This document shows, one piece after another, positions 1 to 11,960 of a DNA stretch of 64,000 nt. The stretch is from Sphingobacteriaceae bacterium GW460-11-11-14-LB5. GTDB taxonomy: Bacteria; Bacteroidota; Bacteroidia; Sphingobacteriales; Sphingobacteriaceae. Numbering within the stretch: the first letter of the stretch is position 1; each line of letters begins with the position of its first letter. The translations under genes were made by a program, and so were the position numbers. The notes under the pieces were generated by a model. It saw only the letters and a list, made by a program, of their open reading frames with translations, had not been told where the DNA came from and made no database searches. Location: contig CP021237.1 in the NCBI GenBank assembly GCA_002151545.1, positions 3,720,001-3,784,000 of the forward strand. Direction: 5' to 3'.

Positions 1-1059
1 ACCAGTACTTATTATATGAAAGAAGTACCCACCTGGATTGCTGATTACAATAAGCTGAAATTAGCCAATAAGTTTTATGCAAAAAACTGGGAAACATTGT
101 ATCCAATGAATACTTATGTAAACAGCACTGCAGATGAGAAAGCTTACGAAGGAAAATCGAGTACCTTCCCTCACCAGCTTACCCAAAACATTGATAAAAA
201 CTTCGATGCCATCAGAAGTACACCTTACGGTAACACCATCACTTTAGACCTGGCCAAATTGGCCATTCTTTCTGAAGATTTAGGACAGGATAACATTACC
301 GATTTCCTGGCAGTAAGCTGTTCATCTACCGATTATGTTGGTCATGCTTACGGTCCGAATTCAGTCGAAGCAGAAGATACCTATTTACGTTTAGATAAAG
401 ACTTCGAGGAGTTTTTCAATTACCTGGATAAAAAAGTAGGTAAAGGAAACTATACCGTATTTTTAACTGCCGATCACGGTGCTGCCCATGTTCCTGGATT
501 TATGCAGGAGAATAAATTACCTTCAGGCGTAGTGAGCGATAGAGATATTGCAAACAAATTAAACGCTTATTTAAATGATAAATTTAAGGTCAACAATGTT
601 GTTTTAAAATCGATGAATAACCAGATTATTTTCGATCATGACAAAACAGACAAGGGAAATGTGAGTTTTGATGTAATTAAATCGGCATCGGTAGAATTCT
701 TAAAAAGATTAGACGGTTTCCAGAATGCAGTTGATATTGCTAAAATATCACAATCTACCATTCAGGAAATCCAGAAAAAAATGATTACAAACGGATACAA
801 CGCCCGTAGAAGCGGTGATATTTATTATGTATTAGCCCCAAACTGGTTTAACGGTGGCAGCACAGGTACTACGCACGGAAACTGGAACCCCTACGATTCG
901 CATATCCCATTGGTTTTTATGGGCTGGGGAATCAAAGCCGGCGCATCTAACAAAACACATTACATGACTGATATTGCGCCTACCCTGGCGGCACTACTCC
1001 ATATTCAAATGCCAAATGGTACTGTCGGAGAACCGATCACAGAGATTACCAATAAATAA
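1..1059 (+). CDS. PafA-like alkaline phosphatase, 5'-truncated by the window
   Basis: This is a periplasmic phosphomonoesterase of the alkaline phosphatase superfamily, most like Flavobacterium PafA, which releases phosphate from organic esters. The reading frame is open from base 1, with residues TSTYY before the first ATG at 16, so the N-terminus and nucleophile lie outside the window. Visible metal-site motifs are the DYVGHAYGP segment (Asp and His ligands), TADHGAAH (Asp-His pair) and, near the C-terminus, a THGNWNPYDSH-type segment with the last zinc ligand. The C-terminal part is full length and ends at a strong terminator. The substrate range cannot be read from the sequence. The superfamily is certain; the PafA assignment is likely. 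Confidence 0.88.
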   Translation, partial: TSTYYMKEVPTWIADYNKLKLANKFYAKNWETLYPMNTYVNSTADEKAYEGKSSTFPHQLTQNIDKNFDAIRSTPYGNTITLDLAKLAILSEDLGQDNITDFLAVSCSSTDYVGHAYGPNSVEAEDTYLRLDKDFEEFFNYLDKKVGKGNYTVFLTADHGAAHVPGFMQENKLPSGVVSDRDIANKLNAYLNDKFKVNNVVLKSMNNQIIFDHDKTDKGNVSFDVIKSASVEFLKRLDGFQNAVDIAKISQSTIQEIQKKMITNGYNARRSGDIYYVLAPNWFNGGSTGTTHGNWNPYDSHIPLVFMGWGIKAGASNKTHYMTDIAPTLAALLHIQMPNGTVGEPITEITNK

Positions 1060-1063
1060 TTCG

Positions 1064-1095
1064 AAAAAACTATGCCCACCAGCATAGTTTTTTTT
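1064..1095 (+). terminator. Intrinsic terminator after the phosphatase gene
   Basis: A 12-bp perfect stem (AAAAAACTATGC at 1064-1075 with its complement at 1082-1093) and a 6-nt loop run into a T tract just after the stop codon. Confidence 0.85.
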
Positions 1096-1359
1096 GTTTT
1101 ACGGTATTTATTTAAACTAGAGTCGTCTAGCTTCCAAAGAAAAATTTTCAGCCAGCGTTTTTTGGTTCTTTTTGACGCTAAAAAGAAGGAGCCCATCGAC
1201 GGCGGCGAGGCGAGGCAAGGAAGAGCTGTAGACAAAAAATAACGAATTATACATATCCTTCATATCAACTTTTACGAAATAAATTATTCCTTGAAATGAA
1301 CTCCTCATAAAATATCCTATATGTTAAAAAAAATTGAACTGTTTGTTTTATTTTAGATC
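1096..1359. other. Intergenic stretch with a probable dispersed repeat fragment
   Basis: No convincing gene is present. Bases about 1130-1215 hold a run in which TTCTTTTT and AAAAAGAA flank GACGCT, followed by a GC-rich part. This resembles degenerate intergenic repeats I associate with Pedobacter genomes. Two short ORFs here on the minus strand are not supported. Confidence 0.4.
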
Positions 1360-1728
1360 ATGGCAACATACACCGCAACCAAACTTACCCCCATGCTTGA
1401 GTCGCATGATATGCCGGCAACATTAAAATTCTATACTGAAATTTTAAATTTCAGCTGTGCTGCAAAATTCGATGACCTGAGCTGGTTAAGTCTCCAGAAA
1501 GATGGTATAGAAATCATGTTCTGTATCCCTAATGTGCACCACAATATCCCCAAACCGATTATGAGCGGCTCACTTTATATCAAAACAAACGAAGTAGAAA
1601 GCCTCTGGGAAAGTTTAAAAGATACCTGCGAAGTTTGTTACCCGCTTGAAGATTTCGAATTTGGCATGAGAGAGTTTGCCATTTACGACAATAACGGTTA
1701 TTTACTGCAATTCGGGCGAGATTTATAG
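1360..1728 (+). CDS. VOC (glyoxalase/bleomycin-resistance fold) family protein
   Basis: A single-module vicinal-oxygen-chelate protein of 122 residues, the usual size for the fold. It shows the paired beta-alpha-beta-beta-beta pattern: KLTPMLESHDMPATLKFYTEILNF opens module one, and the second half ends with the EFAIYDNNGYLLQFGRDL strand pair. The conserved late Glu found in many metal-binding members is not obvious here, where GYLLQFG occupies that region, so it may bind a small molecule rather than catalyse. No neighbour suggests a substrate. It is probably monocistronic. The family call is good; function is unknown. Confidence 0.8.
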   Translation: MATYTATKLTPMLESHDMPATLKFYTEILNFSCAAKFDDLSWLSLQKDGIEIMFCIPNVHHNIPKPIMSGSLYIKTNEVESLWESLKDTCEVCYPLEDFEFGMREFAIYDNNGYLLQFGRDL

Positions 1729-1784
1729 CTGAACCAAAAGCCATAACGGTATAGGGTATTCGCTGTTTAAGCTGCTTATTTTAG

Positions 1785-1792
1785 TACATTTG
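1785..1792 (+). promoter_or_regulatory. Bacteroidota -7 box for icmF
   Basis: TACATTTG matches TAnnTTTG. A CTG occupies the -33 position with a 19-bp spacer. Transcription would start near 1797, so the in-frame TTG at 1790 cannot be the translation start. Confidence 0.65.
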
Positions 1793-1825
1793 CGTACCAA
1801 ATATATTTGGAAACAAGGATCGGTA

Positions 1826-4800
1826 ATGAGCGCATACCGACCCCTAAAATCCCATAGTATGCAACAAGTAGAAATCTATAAGCCTAAAAATAAAATCCGT
1901 TTTGTAACCGCTGCTTCTCTTTTCGATGGGCACGATGCAACCATTAATATCATGCGTCGTATCCTCCAGTCTTCAGGGGCTGAAGTGATCCACCTCGGCC
2001 ATAACCGGTCAGTTGATGAAGTGGTAAATTGTGCCATTCAGGAAGATGTTCAGGGTATTGCAATGACTTCTTATCAGGGCGGACACATTGAGTATTTCAA
2101 ATACATGTACGATCTCCTGCAGGAAAGAGGATCAGGCCACATCAAAATATTTGCAGGTGGCGGTGGTGTAATTTTACCTTCAGAAATTGAAGAACTCCAG
2201 GCCTACGGAATTTCTAAAATATATTCTCCAGATGACGGGCGCAAGATGGGTTTACAGGGCATGATCAATGATATGCTGGTACAAACCGATTTTATTACCA
2301 AAGCCAGCATCACCAATGAGCTCGAAACCATTCCTTCAAAAGATATCAAAGCCATTGCGGGAGCCATCACGGTTGCAGAAAATGATCCTGAAGGTGCCCA
2401 GAAATTTGTTGATGAATTAAAGAAACTTTCTAAAAATAATACCGCTCCTATTTTAGGTATCACCGGAACCGGTGGGGCAGGAAAATCGTCATTGGTAGAT
2501 GAATTGGTACGTCGTTTTCTGGTAGAAGTGAAAGATAAAACCTTAGCCATTATCTCCGTCGATCCTTCAAAAAGGAAAACTGGGGGTGCATTATTGGGCG
2601 ATCGGATCCGGATGAATGCCATCAATAACCCGAGGGTTTACATGCGTTCCTTAGCAACCCGGCAGGCAAACCTTGCGCTATCTAAAAACGTACAGGAAAG
2701 CATCGATATCTGCAAAGCGGCAGGTTACGATTTAATTATTGTAGAAACCTCAGGCATTGGCCAATCCGATACCGAAATTACCGAGCATTGTGATGTATCA
2801 CTTTATGTAATGACGCCAGAATTTGGTGCAGCAACACAACTCGAAAAAATCGATATGCTTGATTTTGCCGATCTGGTGGCCATTAACAAATTTGATAAAA
2901 GAGGTGCTTTGGATGCCTTGCGTGATGTACGTAAACAATACAAGCGCAACCATAATATTTTCGACGCCAAGGATGATGAAATTCCGGTTTATGGCACCAT
3001 GGCTTCGCAATTTAACGATCCGGGCATGAATAACCTGTTTGTGGCCTTAATGGAGCAGATCAAGGTAAAAACCGGAACTGATTTTAAGGCCAAAATGGAA
3101 CTCACTTCAGATCAGTCAGAGAAGATTTATATCATTCCTCCCGATCGCATCCGCTATTTGGCAGAAATTGCAGAAGCAAGCCAGATGTATAACGAATGGG
3201 TAGATAAACAGGCTACCATTGCCCGCAAAATGTACCAACTGAAAGGTGTAATTGATCTGTTAAGTGAGGCAAATTTACCTGACAAATCAAAAGTCTCCCC
3301 AACAGGGGGAGATTTAGAGGGGGTTTATGCTTTCTTCGAAGAACAGTTAGATGGCGAATGCAAACGTTTATTGCGTCAATGGCCTGATACCAAAAGGGCA
3401 TACAAGGAAGAATTTTTCATTTATAAAGTCCGCGATAAAGAGATTAAACAACCTTTATTTTACGAATCACTTTCAAAATTGAATATACCGAAAGTCTCTT
3501 TGCCGAGGTATGAAGATTGGGGTGATATATTAAGGTGGCTGTTAACCGAAAATCTTCCGGGCGAATTCCCTTATGCTGCAGGTGTATTCCCGCTAAAAAG
3601 AGAAGGAGAAGATCCTACACGGATGTTCGCAGGAGAAGGTGGTCCTGAAAGAACGAATAAACGTTTTCACTATGTTTCATTGGGTCAGCCTGCACATCGC
3701 TTATCGACCGCTTTTGATTCTGTTACGCTTTATGGAGAAGATCCGCATATTCGTCCCGATATTTATGGGAAAATCGGAAACTCAGGTGTATGTATTGCCA
3801 CTTTGGATGATGCTAAAAAACTCTATTCGGGTTTTGATCTATGTGCGCCATCAACCTCTGTATCCATGACCATTAACGGTCCGGCCCCAATGTTATTAGG
3901 CTTTTTCATGAATGCCGCCATCGATCAGCAATGTGAAAAATACATTATCGAAAATGATTTAACCAAAGAAGTTGAGGCTAAAATTGATGCCATCTATCAG
4001 GCGAAAAATATACCAAGACCATCATACAATGGTACTTTACCCGAAGGAAACGATGGTTTAGGTTTGATGCTTTTAGGTGTTACCGGCGATCAGGTTTTAC
4101 CAGCCGATATTTATGCGAAGATCAGGACCAAAGCCATCAGTTCAGTTAGAGGAACTGTTCAGGCCGATATTTTAAAAGAAGACCAGGCACAGAATACCTG
4201 TATCTTCTCTACCGAGTTTGCCTTAAGGATGATGGGCGATATCCAGAAATACTTTATTGATGAAAAAGTAAGGAACTTCTATTCGGTATCCATTTCGGGC
4301 TATCATATTGCCGAAGCAGGTGCTAACCCCATTTCGCAGCTGGCCTTTACCCTGAGCAATGGATTTACCTTTGTTGAATATTACTTAAGCAGGGGCATGC
4401 ATATCGATGATTTCGCGCCTAATTTATCTTTCTTCTTCTCTAACGGTATCGACCCGGAATATGCCGTTATTGGTCGCGTAGCCAGAAGAATATGGGCTAA
4501 AGCCATTAAGAATAAATACAAAGGAAACGATCGATCACAGAAGCTTAAATACCATATCCAAACTTCTGGCCGTTCCTTACATGCACAGGAAATCGATTTT
4601 AATGATATCCGCACTACTTTACAGGCACTCTATGCGATATATGATAACTGTAATTCATTACATACCAATGCCTACGATGAGGCCATTACCACCCCTACAG
4701 AAGAATCTGTTAGAAGAGCGATGGCCATTCAATTGATCATTAACAGAGAATTGGGCCTTGCCAAAAACGAAAACCCATTACAGGGTGCCTTTATTATTGA

Positions 4801-5248
4801 AGAATTAACCGATCTGGTAGAAGATGCCGTGCTTGCCGAATTCAAACGCATCAACGATCGTGGCGGTGTTTTAGGTGCTATGGAAACGATGTATCAACGT
4901 GGAAAAATTCAGGAAGAAAGCTTGTATTACGAAACACTTAAACACACAGGCGAATATCCGATTGTTGGTGTGAATACTTTTTTAAACAAGAATGGCTCAC
5001 CGACTATTGTTCCCGGAGAAGTAATCCGCGCTACAGAAGATGAAAAACAATACCAGATTTCGGCATTGCAAAAATTTCAGGATCGTAACGCAGACCGTGC
5101 AGTAGATCTTTTAAAACAACTTCAAAAATCGGCCATAGCAGGCGATAATATTTTCGAGCAGCTCATGGAAGTTTGTAAAATATGTTCGTTAGGACAAATT
5201 AGCAAAGCGCTTTACGAAGTTGGCGGTCAGTATAGAAGAAATATGTAG
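1826..5248 (+). CDS. icmF: Fused isobutyryl-CoA mutase (IcmF-type), B12-dependent
   Basis: An adenosylcobalamin-dependent acyl-CoA mutase fused to its own G-protein chaperone; IcmF interconverts isobutyryl-CoA and n-butyryl-CoA. Domains in order: B12-binding domain (about residues 15-150, DGHD with the cobalt-ligand His), MeaI-like GTPase (Walker A GTGGAGKSS, ETSGIGQSD, NKFDKRG) and mutase (from about residue 480, including GERTNKRFHYVSLGQPAHRL and YGEDPHIRPDIYGK). The fused order separates it from two-subunit methylmalonyl-CoA mutase. The start is ATG 1826 or, equally well, ATG 1859, which gives the MQQVEIYKP start expected of the family; 1790 lies inside the promoter. An in-frame repeat-like segment sits at 3290-3323. 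The next gene begins immediately after the stop. Confidence 0.9.
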   Translation: MSAYRPLKSHSMQQVEIYKPKNKIRFVTAASLFDGHDATINIMRRILQSSGAEVIHLGHNRSVDEVVNCAIQEDVQGIAMTSYQGGHIEYFKYMYDLLQERGSGHIKIFAGGGGVILPSEIEELQAYGISKIYSPDDGRKMGLQGMINDMLVQTDFITKASITNELETIPSKDIKAIAGAITVAENDPEGAQKFVDELKKLSKNNTAPILGITGTGGAGKSSLVDELVRRFLVEVKDKTLAIISVDPSKRKTGGALLGDRIRMNAINNPRVYMRSLATRQANLALSKNVQESIDICKAAGYDLIIVETSGIGQSDTEITEHCDVSLYVMTPEFGAATQLEKIDMLDFADLVAINKFDKRGALDALRDVRKQYKRNHNIFDAKDDEIPVYGTMASQFNDPGMNNLFVALMEQIKVKTGTDFKAKMELTSDQSEKIYIIPPDRIRYLAEIAEASQMYNEWVDKQATIARKMYQLKGVIDLLSEANLPDKSKVSPTGGDLEGVYAFFEEQLDGECKRLLRQWPDTKRAYKEEFFIYKVRDKEIKQPLFYESLSKLNIPKVSLPRYEDWGDILRWLLTENLPGEFPYAAGVFPLKREGEDPTRMFAGEGGPERTNKRFHYVSLGQPAHRLSTAFDSVTLYGEDPHIRPDIYGKIGNSGVCIATLDDAKKLYSGFDLCAPSTSVSMTINGPAPMLLGFFMNAAIDQQCEKYIIENDLTKEVEAKIDAIYQAKNIPRPSYNGTLPEGNDGLGLMLLGVTGDQVLPADIYAKIRTKAISSVRGTVQADILKEDQAQNTCIFSTEFALRMMGDIQKYFIDEKVRNFYSVSISGYHIAEAGANPISQLAFTLSNGFTFVEYYLSRGMHIDDFAPNLSFFFSNGIDPEYAVIGRVARRIWAKAIKNKYKGNDRSQKLKYHIQTSGRSLHAQEIDFNDIRTTLQALYAIYDNCNSLHTNAYDEAITTPTEESVRRAMAIQLIINRELGLAKNENPLQGAFIIEELTDLVEDAVLAEFKRINDRGGVLGAMETMYQRGKIQEESLYYETLKHTGEYPIVGVNTFLNKNGSPTIVPGEVIRATEDEKQYQISALQKFQDRNADRAVDLLKQLQKSAIAGDNIFEQLMEVCKICSLGQISKALYEVGGQYRRNM
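3290..3323 (+). repeat. Repeat-like palindromic segment inside icmF
   Basis: The segment runs AGTCTCCCC - AACA - GGGGGAGATTTAGAGGGGG and is a near-palindrome. It resembles a short element I recall as common between Bacteroidota genes. Here it is in frame and encodes roughly KVSPTGGDLEGV in the linker between GTPase and mutase. Confidence 0.5.
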
Positions 5249-6169
5249 ATGAGGGCATTATTATTAATTTTCATACTTGGCTTTGCGATCCAAGCCCCGG
5301 CTCAGAAAATGCCCGAGTCATCATTTATTATGGTATTAGGTGTGGCTCAGGATGGTGGCTACCCACACATGGGTTGTCAGAAAAACTGCTGTAAAATGGC
5401 CTGGAAAGATGAAAAGTTAAGAAGAAATGTGGTTTCACTTGCTTTGGTAGATCCTAAAACCAAAAAATGGTGGCTTTTTGAAGCGACACCTGATATTAAG
5501 GCACAACTTCAGGATTTTAGAAAAAAAACGAATGAAACTTATCCTTATTTACCAGAAGGCGTATTTCTTACACATGCTCACATTGGTCATTACACAGGCC
5601 TCATGGAATTCGGCAGAGAGGTAATGGCCACACGCAATCTAAATGTGTATGTACTCCCCAAATTCAAATCTTTTTTAACAGAAAACGGCCCATGGAGCCA
5701 ATTGGTTTCCTTAAAAAATATCAACCTTATCGAACTGAAGGCAAATAATCCCCTTGCCATAGCAGAAAATAAGATCACTGCATTTACCGTACCTCACCGC
5801 GACGAATTTTCGGAAACAGCTGGTTTTAAGATAGAAACACTTGTAAAGAAGTATCTTTTCATCCCAGATATTGATAAATGGAGCAAATGGGACAAAAGTA
5901 TTATTGAAGAAGTAAAAAAAGTGGATGTAGCCATGCTCGATGCTACATTTTATACCAATGCCGAACTTGGTAATCGACCTATTTCAGAAGTACCTCACCC
6001 ACTGGTAACCGAAACAGAAGACTTATTTGATAAAGAAGATATTGCCATTAAACATAAAATTTTCTTCATCCACTTCAATCATACCAACCCTTTACTTTGG
6101 GATTTACCTACACAAAAACAGGTTTTAAAGAACGGATTTAATATTGCGAAACAGGGAGATGTTTATTGA
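5249..6169 (+). CDS. Exported metallo-beta-lactamase-fold hydrolase (PqqB-like)
   Basis: A 306-residue MBL-fold protein with a signal peptide (first ~18 residues, cleavage after APAQ). The metal-binding motif THAHIGH is near residues 107-113. Further candidate ligands are the His in VPHRDE, the Asp in MLDATF and the late HFNH. An early GCQKNCC segment is Cys-rich, as in PqqB-like proteins, but no pqq genes are nearby, so a role in cofactor synthesis is not implied. The ATG directly follows the icmF stop with zero spacing, which points to co-transcription and translational coupling. The substrate is unknown. Confidence 0.8.
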   Translation: MRALLLIFILGFAIQAPAQKMPESSFIMVLGVAQDGGYPHMGCQKNCCKMAWKDEKLRRNVVSLALVDPKTKKWWLFEATPDIKAQLQDFRKKTNETYPYLPEGVFLTHAHIGHYTGLMEFGREVMATRNLNVYVLPKFKSFLTENGPWSQLVSLKNINLIELKANNPLAIAENKITAFTVPHRDEFSETAGFKIETLVKKYLFIPDIDKWSKWDKSIIEEVKKVDVAMLDATFYTNAELGNRPISEVPHPLVTETEDLFDKEDIAIKHKIFFIHFNHTNPLLWDLPTQKQVLKNGFNIAKQGDVY

Positions 6170-6220
6170 TAATTCAATATTTCAATTCTAAAGATTTTAG
6201 TTCTCCTATTTAATGCGATC

Positions 6221-6295
6221 GTCATGCTGAATTTATTTCAGCATCTTTCTTGCAAGATAGATCCTGATCCCGAAGGTTCGGTACAGGGTGACGAC
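6221..6295. repeat. Dispersed GTCAT/CTGAA inverted-repeat element
   Basis: It starts GTCATGCTGAATTTATTTCA and ends with a degenerate GGGTGACGAC. The same theme returns at 56859-56922. It may form a hairpin in transcripts. Confidence 0.55.
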
Positions 6296-6328
6296 TCTTA
6301 CTTATAGAGATATTTAATCAACAAAAAA

Positions 6329-6352
6329 AGCCCCGATTTTACATCGGGGCTT
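6329..6352 (-). terminator. Terminator of the desaturase gene
   Basis: AGCCCCGAT and ATCGGGGCT form a 9-bp stem. The A tract on the plus strand becomes the U tract for leftward transcription, 22 bp past the desaturase stop. Confidence 0.85.
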
Positions 6353-6373
6353 CCATATATCTATCAATTGCTC

Positions 6374-7354
6374 TTATCCGGCAATCCAGCTAAATTTATA
6401 ATCTATAGTTGGGTTTTTCATACGTTCAGCAACACGTAATAAACGCGAAGGTAGAGCCATAATATAATCCCGGGCTTTTTCACCAGCTTCATTTAAATCA
6501 CGCATCCCCTCAATTTTCCAATCTTCAATCAACTGTTGCATAATCTCAACATAATCAATCGCGGTATAAACACCTAAACGTTGTGCAGCATCTGTAAAGT
6601 GACCAAATGTTTGACCTATTTTCAAACCTACCTCGCGTAAGAAATGCGCTGGCATTACAATTTTCTGGCGCATCATATCTTCAAAAGCCAACATCGCTTC
6701 ATTAGGGTCAACCTCAAAAATACGGTTCATGAAATCTTTATAAGCTTTTGCATGTCGGGCTTCATCCGATGCAATTACCCCACACATTCTAGACAATAAA
6801 GTATCGCCGTCTTTTTTTGCCAAAGAGGCTACCCTTCTGTGTGAAATGTTAGTGGCCATCTCCTGGAAAGAGGTGTAAATAAAGTTGCGGTAAGGATCAT
6901 GACCGGTACCAATATCGAAACCATCAGCAATCAGGTATTGAGTAGAGATTTCCATCTGGCGCATATCTACACGGCCCGACAGGTATAAATATTTATTCAA
7001 TAAATCACCATGACGGTTTTCTTCAGCAGTCCAGTGTCTGTTCCATTTCATCCAGCCGCCATCTTCCTTCATGCTTGGTCCCTGCACCATGGCTAACCAC
7101 GATTCGTATGTAGGTAATGCTTCTTCAGTGATCGTATCACCTATTAATACAGCTACAAGATCGTAAGAAAGATCCTTTGCATTATCCCTTAAAATTCTAA
7201 TATCTTGATAAAATGTTTCGCTAGTAGAATCAGGAAGAAAATCAGACGGTTGCCAGTTAGTATCAATTGGTTTTAGATAGGTATCCATCATCTCCAGCAT
7301 ATACTTTTCTATATGCACCATTACTTCCCTTCTTTTATCTGCAAAAAAACTCAT
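6374..7354 (-). CDS. Acyl-ACP desaturase (ferritin-like diiron)
   Basis: A soluble diiron fatty-acid desaturase of the stearoyl-ACP desaturase family, which introduces a cis double bond into acyl chains on ACP. The two diiron motifs are EENRH (residues 111-115) and DEARH (197-201), with another Glu in SFQEMA (around 164). At 326 residues it is close to family size. It is transcribed alone from a TAnnTTTG box 27 bp upstream and ends at a strong terminator. The electron donor is not encoded nearby. Position specificity of the double bond cannot be read. Confidence 0.92.
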   Translation of the reverse strand: MSFFADKRREVMVHIEKYMLEMMDTYLKPIDTNWQPSDFLPDSTSETFYQDIRILRDNAKDLSYDLVAVLIGDTITEEALPTYESWLAMVQGPSMKEDGGWMKWNRHWTAEENRHGDLLNKYLYLSGRVDMRQMEISTQYLIADGFDIGTGHDPYRNFIYTSFQEMATNISHRRVASLAKKDGDTLLSRMCGVIASDEARHAKAYKDFMNRIFEVDPNEAMLAFEDMMRQKIVMPAHFLREVGLKIGQTFGHFTDAAQRLGVYTAIDYVEIMQQLIEDWKIEGMRDLNEAGEKARDYIMALPSRLLRVAERMKNPTIDYKFSWIAG

Positions 7355-7380
7355 TACTTTTGTTTATATATTGTTAACAA

Positions 7381-7388
7381 CAAAGATA
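7381..7388 (-). promoter_or_regulatory. -7 box for the desaturase gene
   Basis: On the minus strand this reads TATCTTTG (TAnnTTTG). The predicted start is near 7375, giving a ~20-nt leader before the ATG at 7354. No TTG lies at the ideal 19-bp spacing. Confidence 0.6.
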
Positions 7389-7565
7389 ACCAAATATTAC
7401 AGCAAACCTTGTGATATTAACATATTTAGCATTAAATGAGTTTTAAAAGAGGCCTAAATTATCAACATCGCGCTTTAAAAGGTTAAAAGCATAGTTTAAC
7501 TTACATGGTAGCATCATCCAGATGATTAAATATCTGACGATTTAGAGCGTAACATTAAGGGCATC

Positions 7566-7692
7566 CAATCCCTTAATTACCTTAACGGCTTAATGGTTGA
7601 AATAAACCTGTTATAATTCTTTTTATCATTAAGGCATTTAGGACATTAAGAAACATGGTATCCAAATCCTTACCTGCTTAATGGTAGAAACA
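7566..7692. repeat. First copy of an intergenic repeat with CTTAATGG/CCATTAAG arms
   Basis: The unit reads CCTTAA...GGCTTAATGGTTGAAATAAA followed by ATCATTAAGGCATTTAGGACATTAAG, and is followed by a partial repeat start at ~7667. It matches the copies at 7948-8172. The arms can fold into a hairpin. Confidence 0.65.
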
Positions 7693-7947
7693 ACTATTTG
7701 GACTTATGAGTATGCAGACGAGACTTAAAATCATAGCCCATACATTTCGAGGTTTTGGAGCGCAATTTCTGCACCATGTAGGCCGGGTCCTGTCCTGCTG
7801 TGCGCTGTAATCCTTTTGGAAAACCCTTATGATAAACAATCTACCGCTGCCCAAAAGGGATTTCCGCTGCCATCAGGGCTATTGAACCTGGACTGGAGAT
7901 GTGTCAATAAAGATGGCAAACATTCAGCGTAATCTGCAGGAACAAAT
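7693..7947. other. Non-coding stretch, possible dispersed repeat relic
   Basis: No gene is seen. A GC-richer part at about 7770-7900 (GGCCGGGTCCTGTCCTGCTG onward) has mirrored TTTTGG and CCAAAAGG segments and looks like a degraded dispersed element. Confidence 0.35.
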
Positions 7948-8172
7948 CTTAACTACCTTAACTCCTTAATGGTTGAAATAAAGCTTGCTACCAATCCTTT
8001 TACCATTAAGGCATTTAGGACATTAAGGGACATCCAGCATCCAGAAACTTAACTTTCTTAACTGCTTAATGGTGAATAAAACTTGCTGCCAATCCTTTTA
8101 CCATTAAGGCATTTAGGACATTAAGGAACATCCAATCCCTTAACTTTCTTCACTCCTTAATGGTAATTGAAA
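7948..8172. repeat. Tandem ~97-bp repeats, 2.4 copies
   Basis: Two full units start at 7948 and ~8047, and a partial unit starts at ~8139. Each has TTAACT...CCTTAATGGT, then TTTTACCATTAAGGC and TTTAGGACATTAAGG. Unit sequences differ by a few bases. They lie just past the rRNA operon terminator. Confidence 0.75.
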
Positions 8173-8207
8173 GTAGAAGGTTTATTTTACAAAAGGTTAT
8201 AAACCAA

Positions 8208-8240
8208 GAAAACCCTTCAACATTGCTGTTAAAGGGTTTC
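8208..8240 (-). terminator. rRNA operon terminator
   Basis: On the minus strand GAAACCCTTTAAC, a short loop and a near-complement ending GGGTTTTC lie immediately beyond the 5S 3' end. Confidence 0.8.
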
Positions 8241-8251
8241 TTATAAGATTT

Positions 8252-8359
<108 letters not shown>

Positions 8360-8486
8360 ATATTTTATTGAGGTAGAAGGTGGAGGGTTGTAGGGTATAA
8401 GGTTAACCCTTATGCCTATCTGCCTTTCGCCTTAAACCTTAAACATGATTGAAAGAAGTTATTATGAAGAACAAACAACAGTCTGT
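8360..8486 (-). other. 23S-5S spacer
   Basis: The spacer contains a GTAGAAGGTGGAGGGT phrase that recurs near 11540, 11760, 12150 and 20520. No gene is seen. Confidence 0.5.
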
Positions 8487-11367
<2,881 letters not shown>

Positions 11368-11791
11368 CTACTCATACGCCTTTTGCGCCGTATGGTATGC
11401 TTTTTTGCTCTTGTTATGATGTCTCATACCGTTGTCTGGATTGCTCCTTCTTCCGGTGAGCACAAACACAACAGTCGCCTATTGTTGTTTGCTCTTCTTT
11501 TTTAACTTCTTCCAATATGTCAAAGAACTTTATTAAGGTTGAAGGTGGAGGGTATAAAGGTAGGGGGTTTCATTGTCCCCTAACTAAGCCTCGTTTCAGC
11601 CTTATTAGTAAAAACTGCGGTCTCGAACCGTTTCAGATGTTTTCTTTTATTACATCTGTGCCCCATGGCGTTTCTTCTTAATCTTTATGTCAATGTATAT
11701 TACCGATCCCGGTAATCTTTGTACTATGTTGTGGTTTGTTTCAGCTATAGGCCTTACCCTATACCCTCTACCTTTTAACCCTCAACCTTAA
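11368..11791 (-). other. tRNA-Ala to 23S internal transcribed spacer
   Basis: A 424-bp spacer with no gene. It holds two GGTAGAGGG/GAAGGTGGAGGGT-type phrases (about 11540-11570 and 11757-11790). Processing stems for 23S are expected here but were not resolved. Confidence 0.6.
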
Positions 11792-11871
<80 letters not shown>

Positions 11872-11885
11872 AGGATGTAAACGTG

Positions 11886-11960
11886 TAGTCCCGTCCAGAT
11901 TTGAACTGGAGACCCCTACATTATCAGTGTAGTGCTCTAACCAGGCTGAGCTACGGGACT
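11886..11960 (-). tRNA. tRNA-Ile (anticodon GAT)
   Basis: Minus-strand cloverleaf starting AGTCCCGTAGCTCAGCCTGG. The anticodon loop is CTGATAA (GAT) and the acceptor closes with CGGGACT plus discriminator A. The 3' CCA is not encoded, unlike the neighbouring tRNA-Ala. Length 75 nt. Confidence 0.97.

Noticed and set aside
1005..1308. Two minus-strand ORFs after the phosphatase
   Set aside because: They cover its terminator and a repeat-like segment and have no recognisable domain.
1790..1825. Upstream TTG start for icmF
   Set aside because: It lies within the TACATTTG promoter box; family N-termini begin later.
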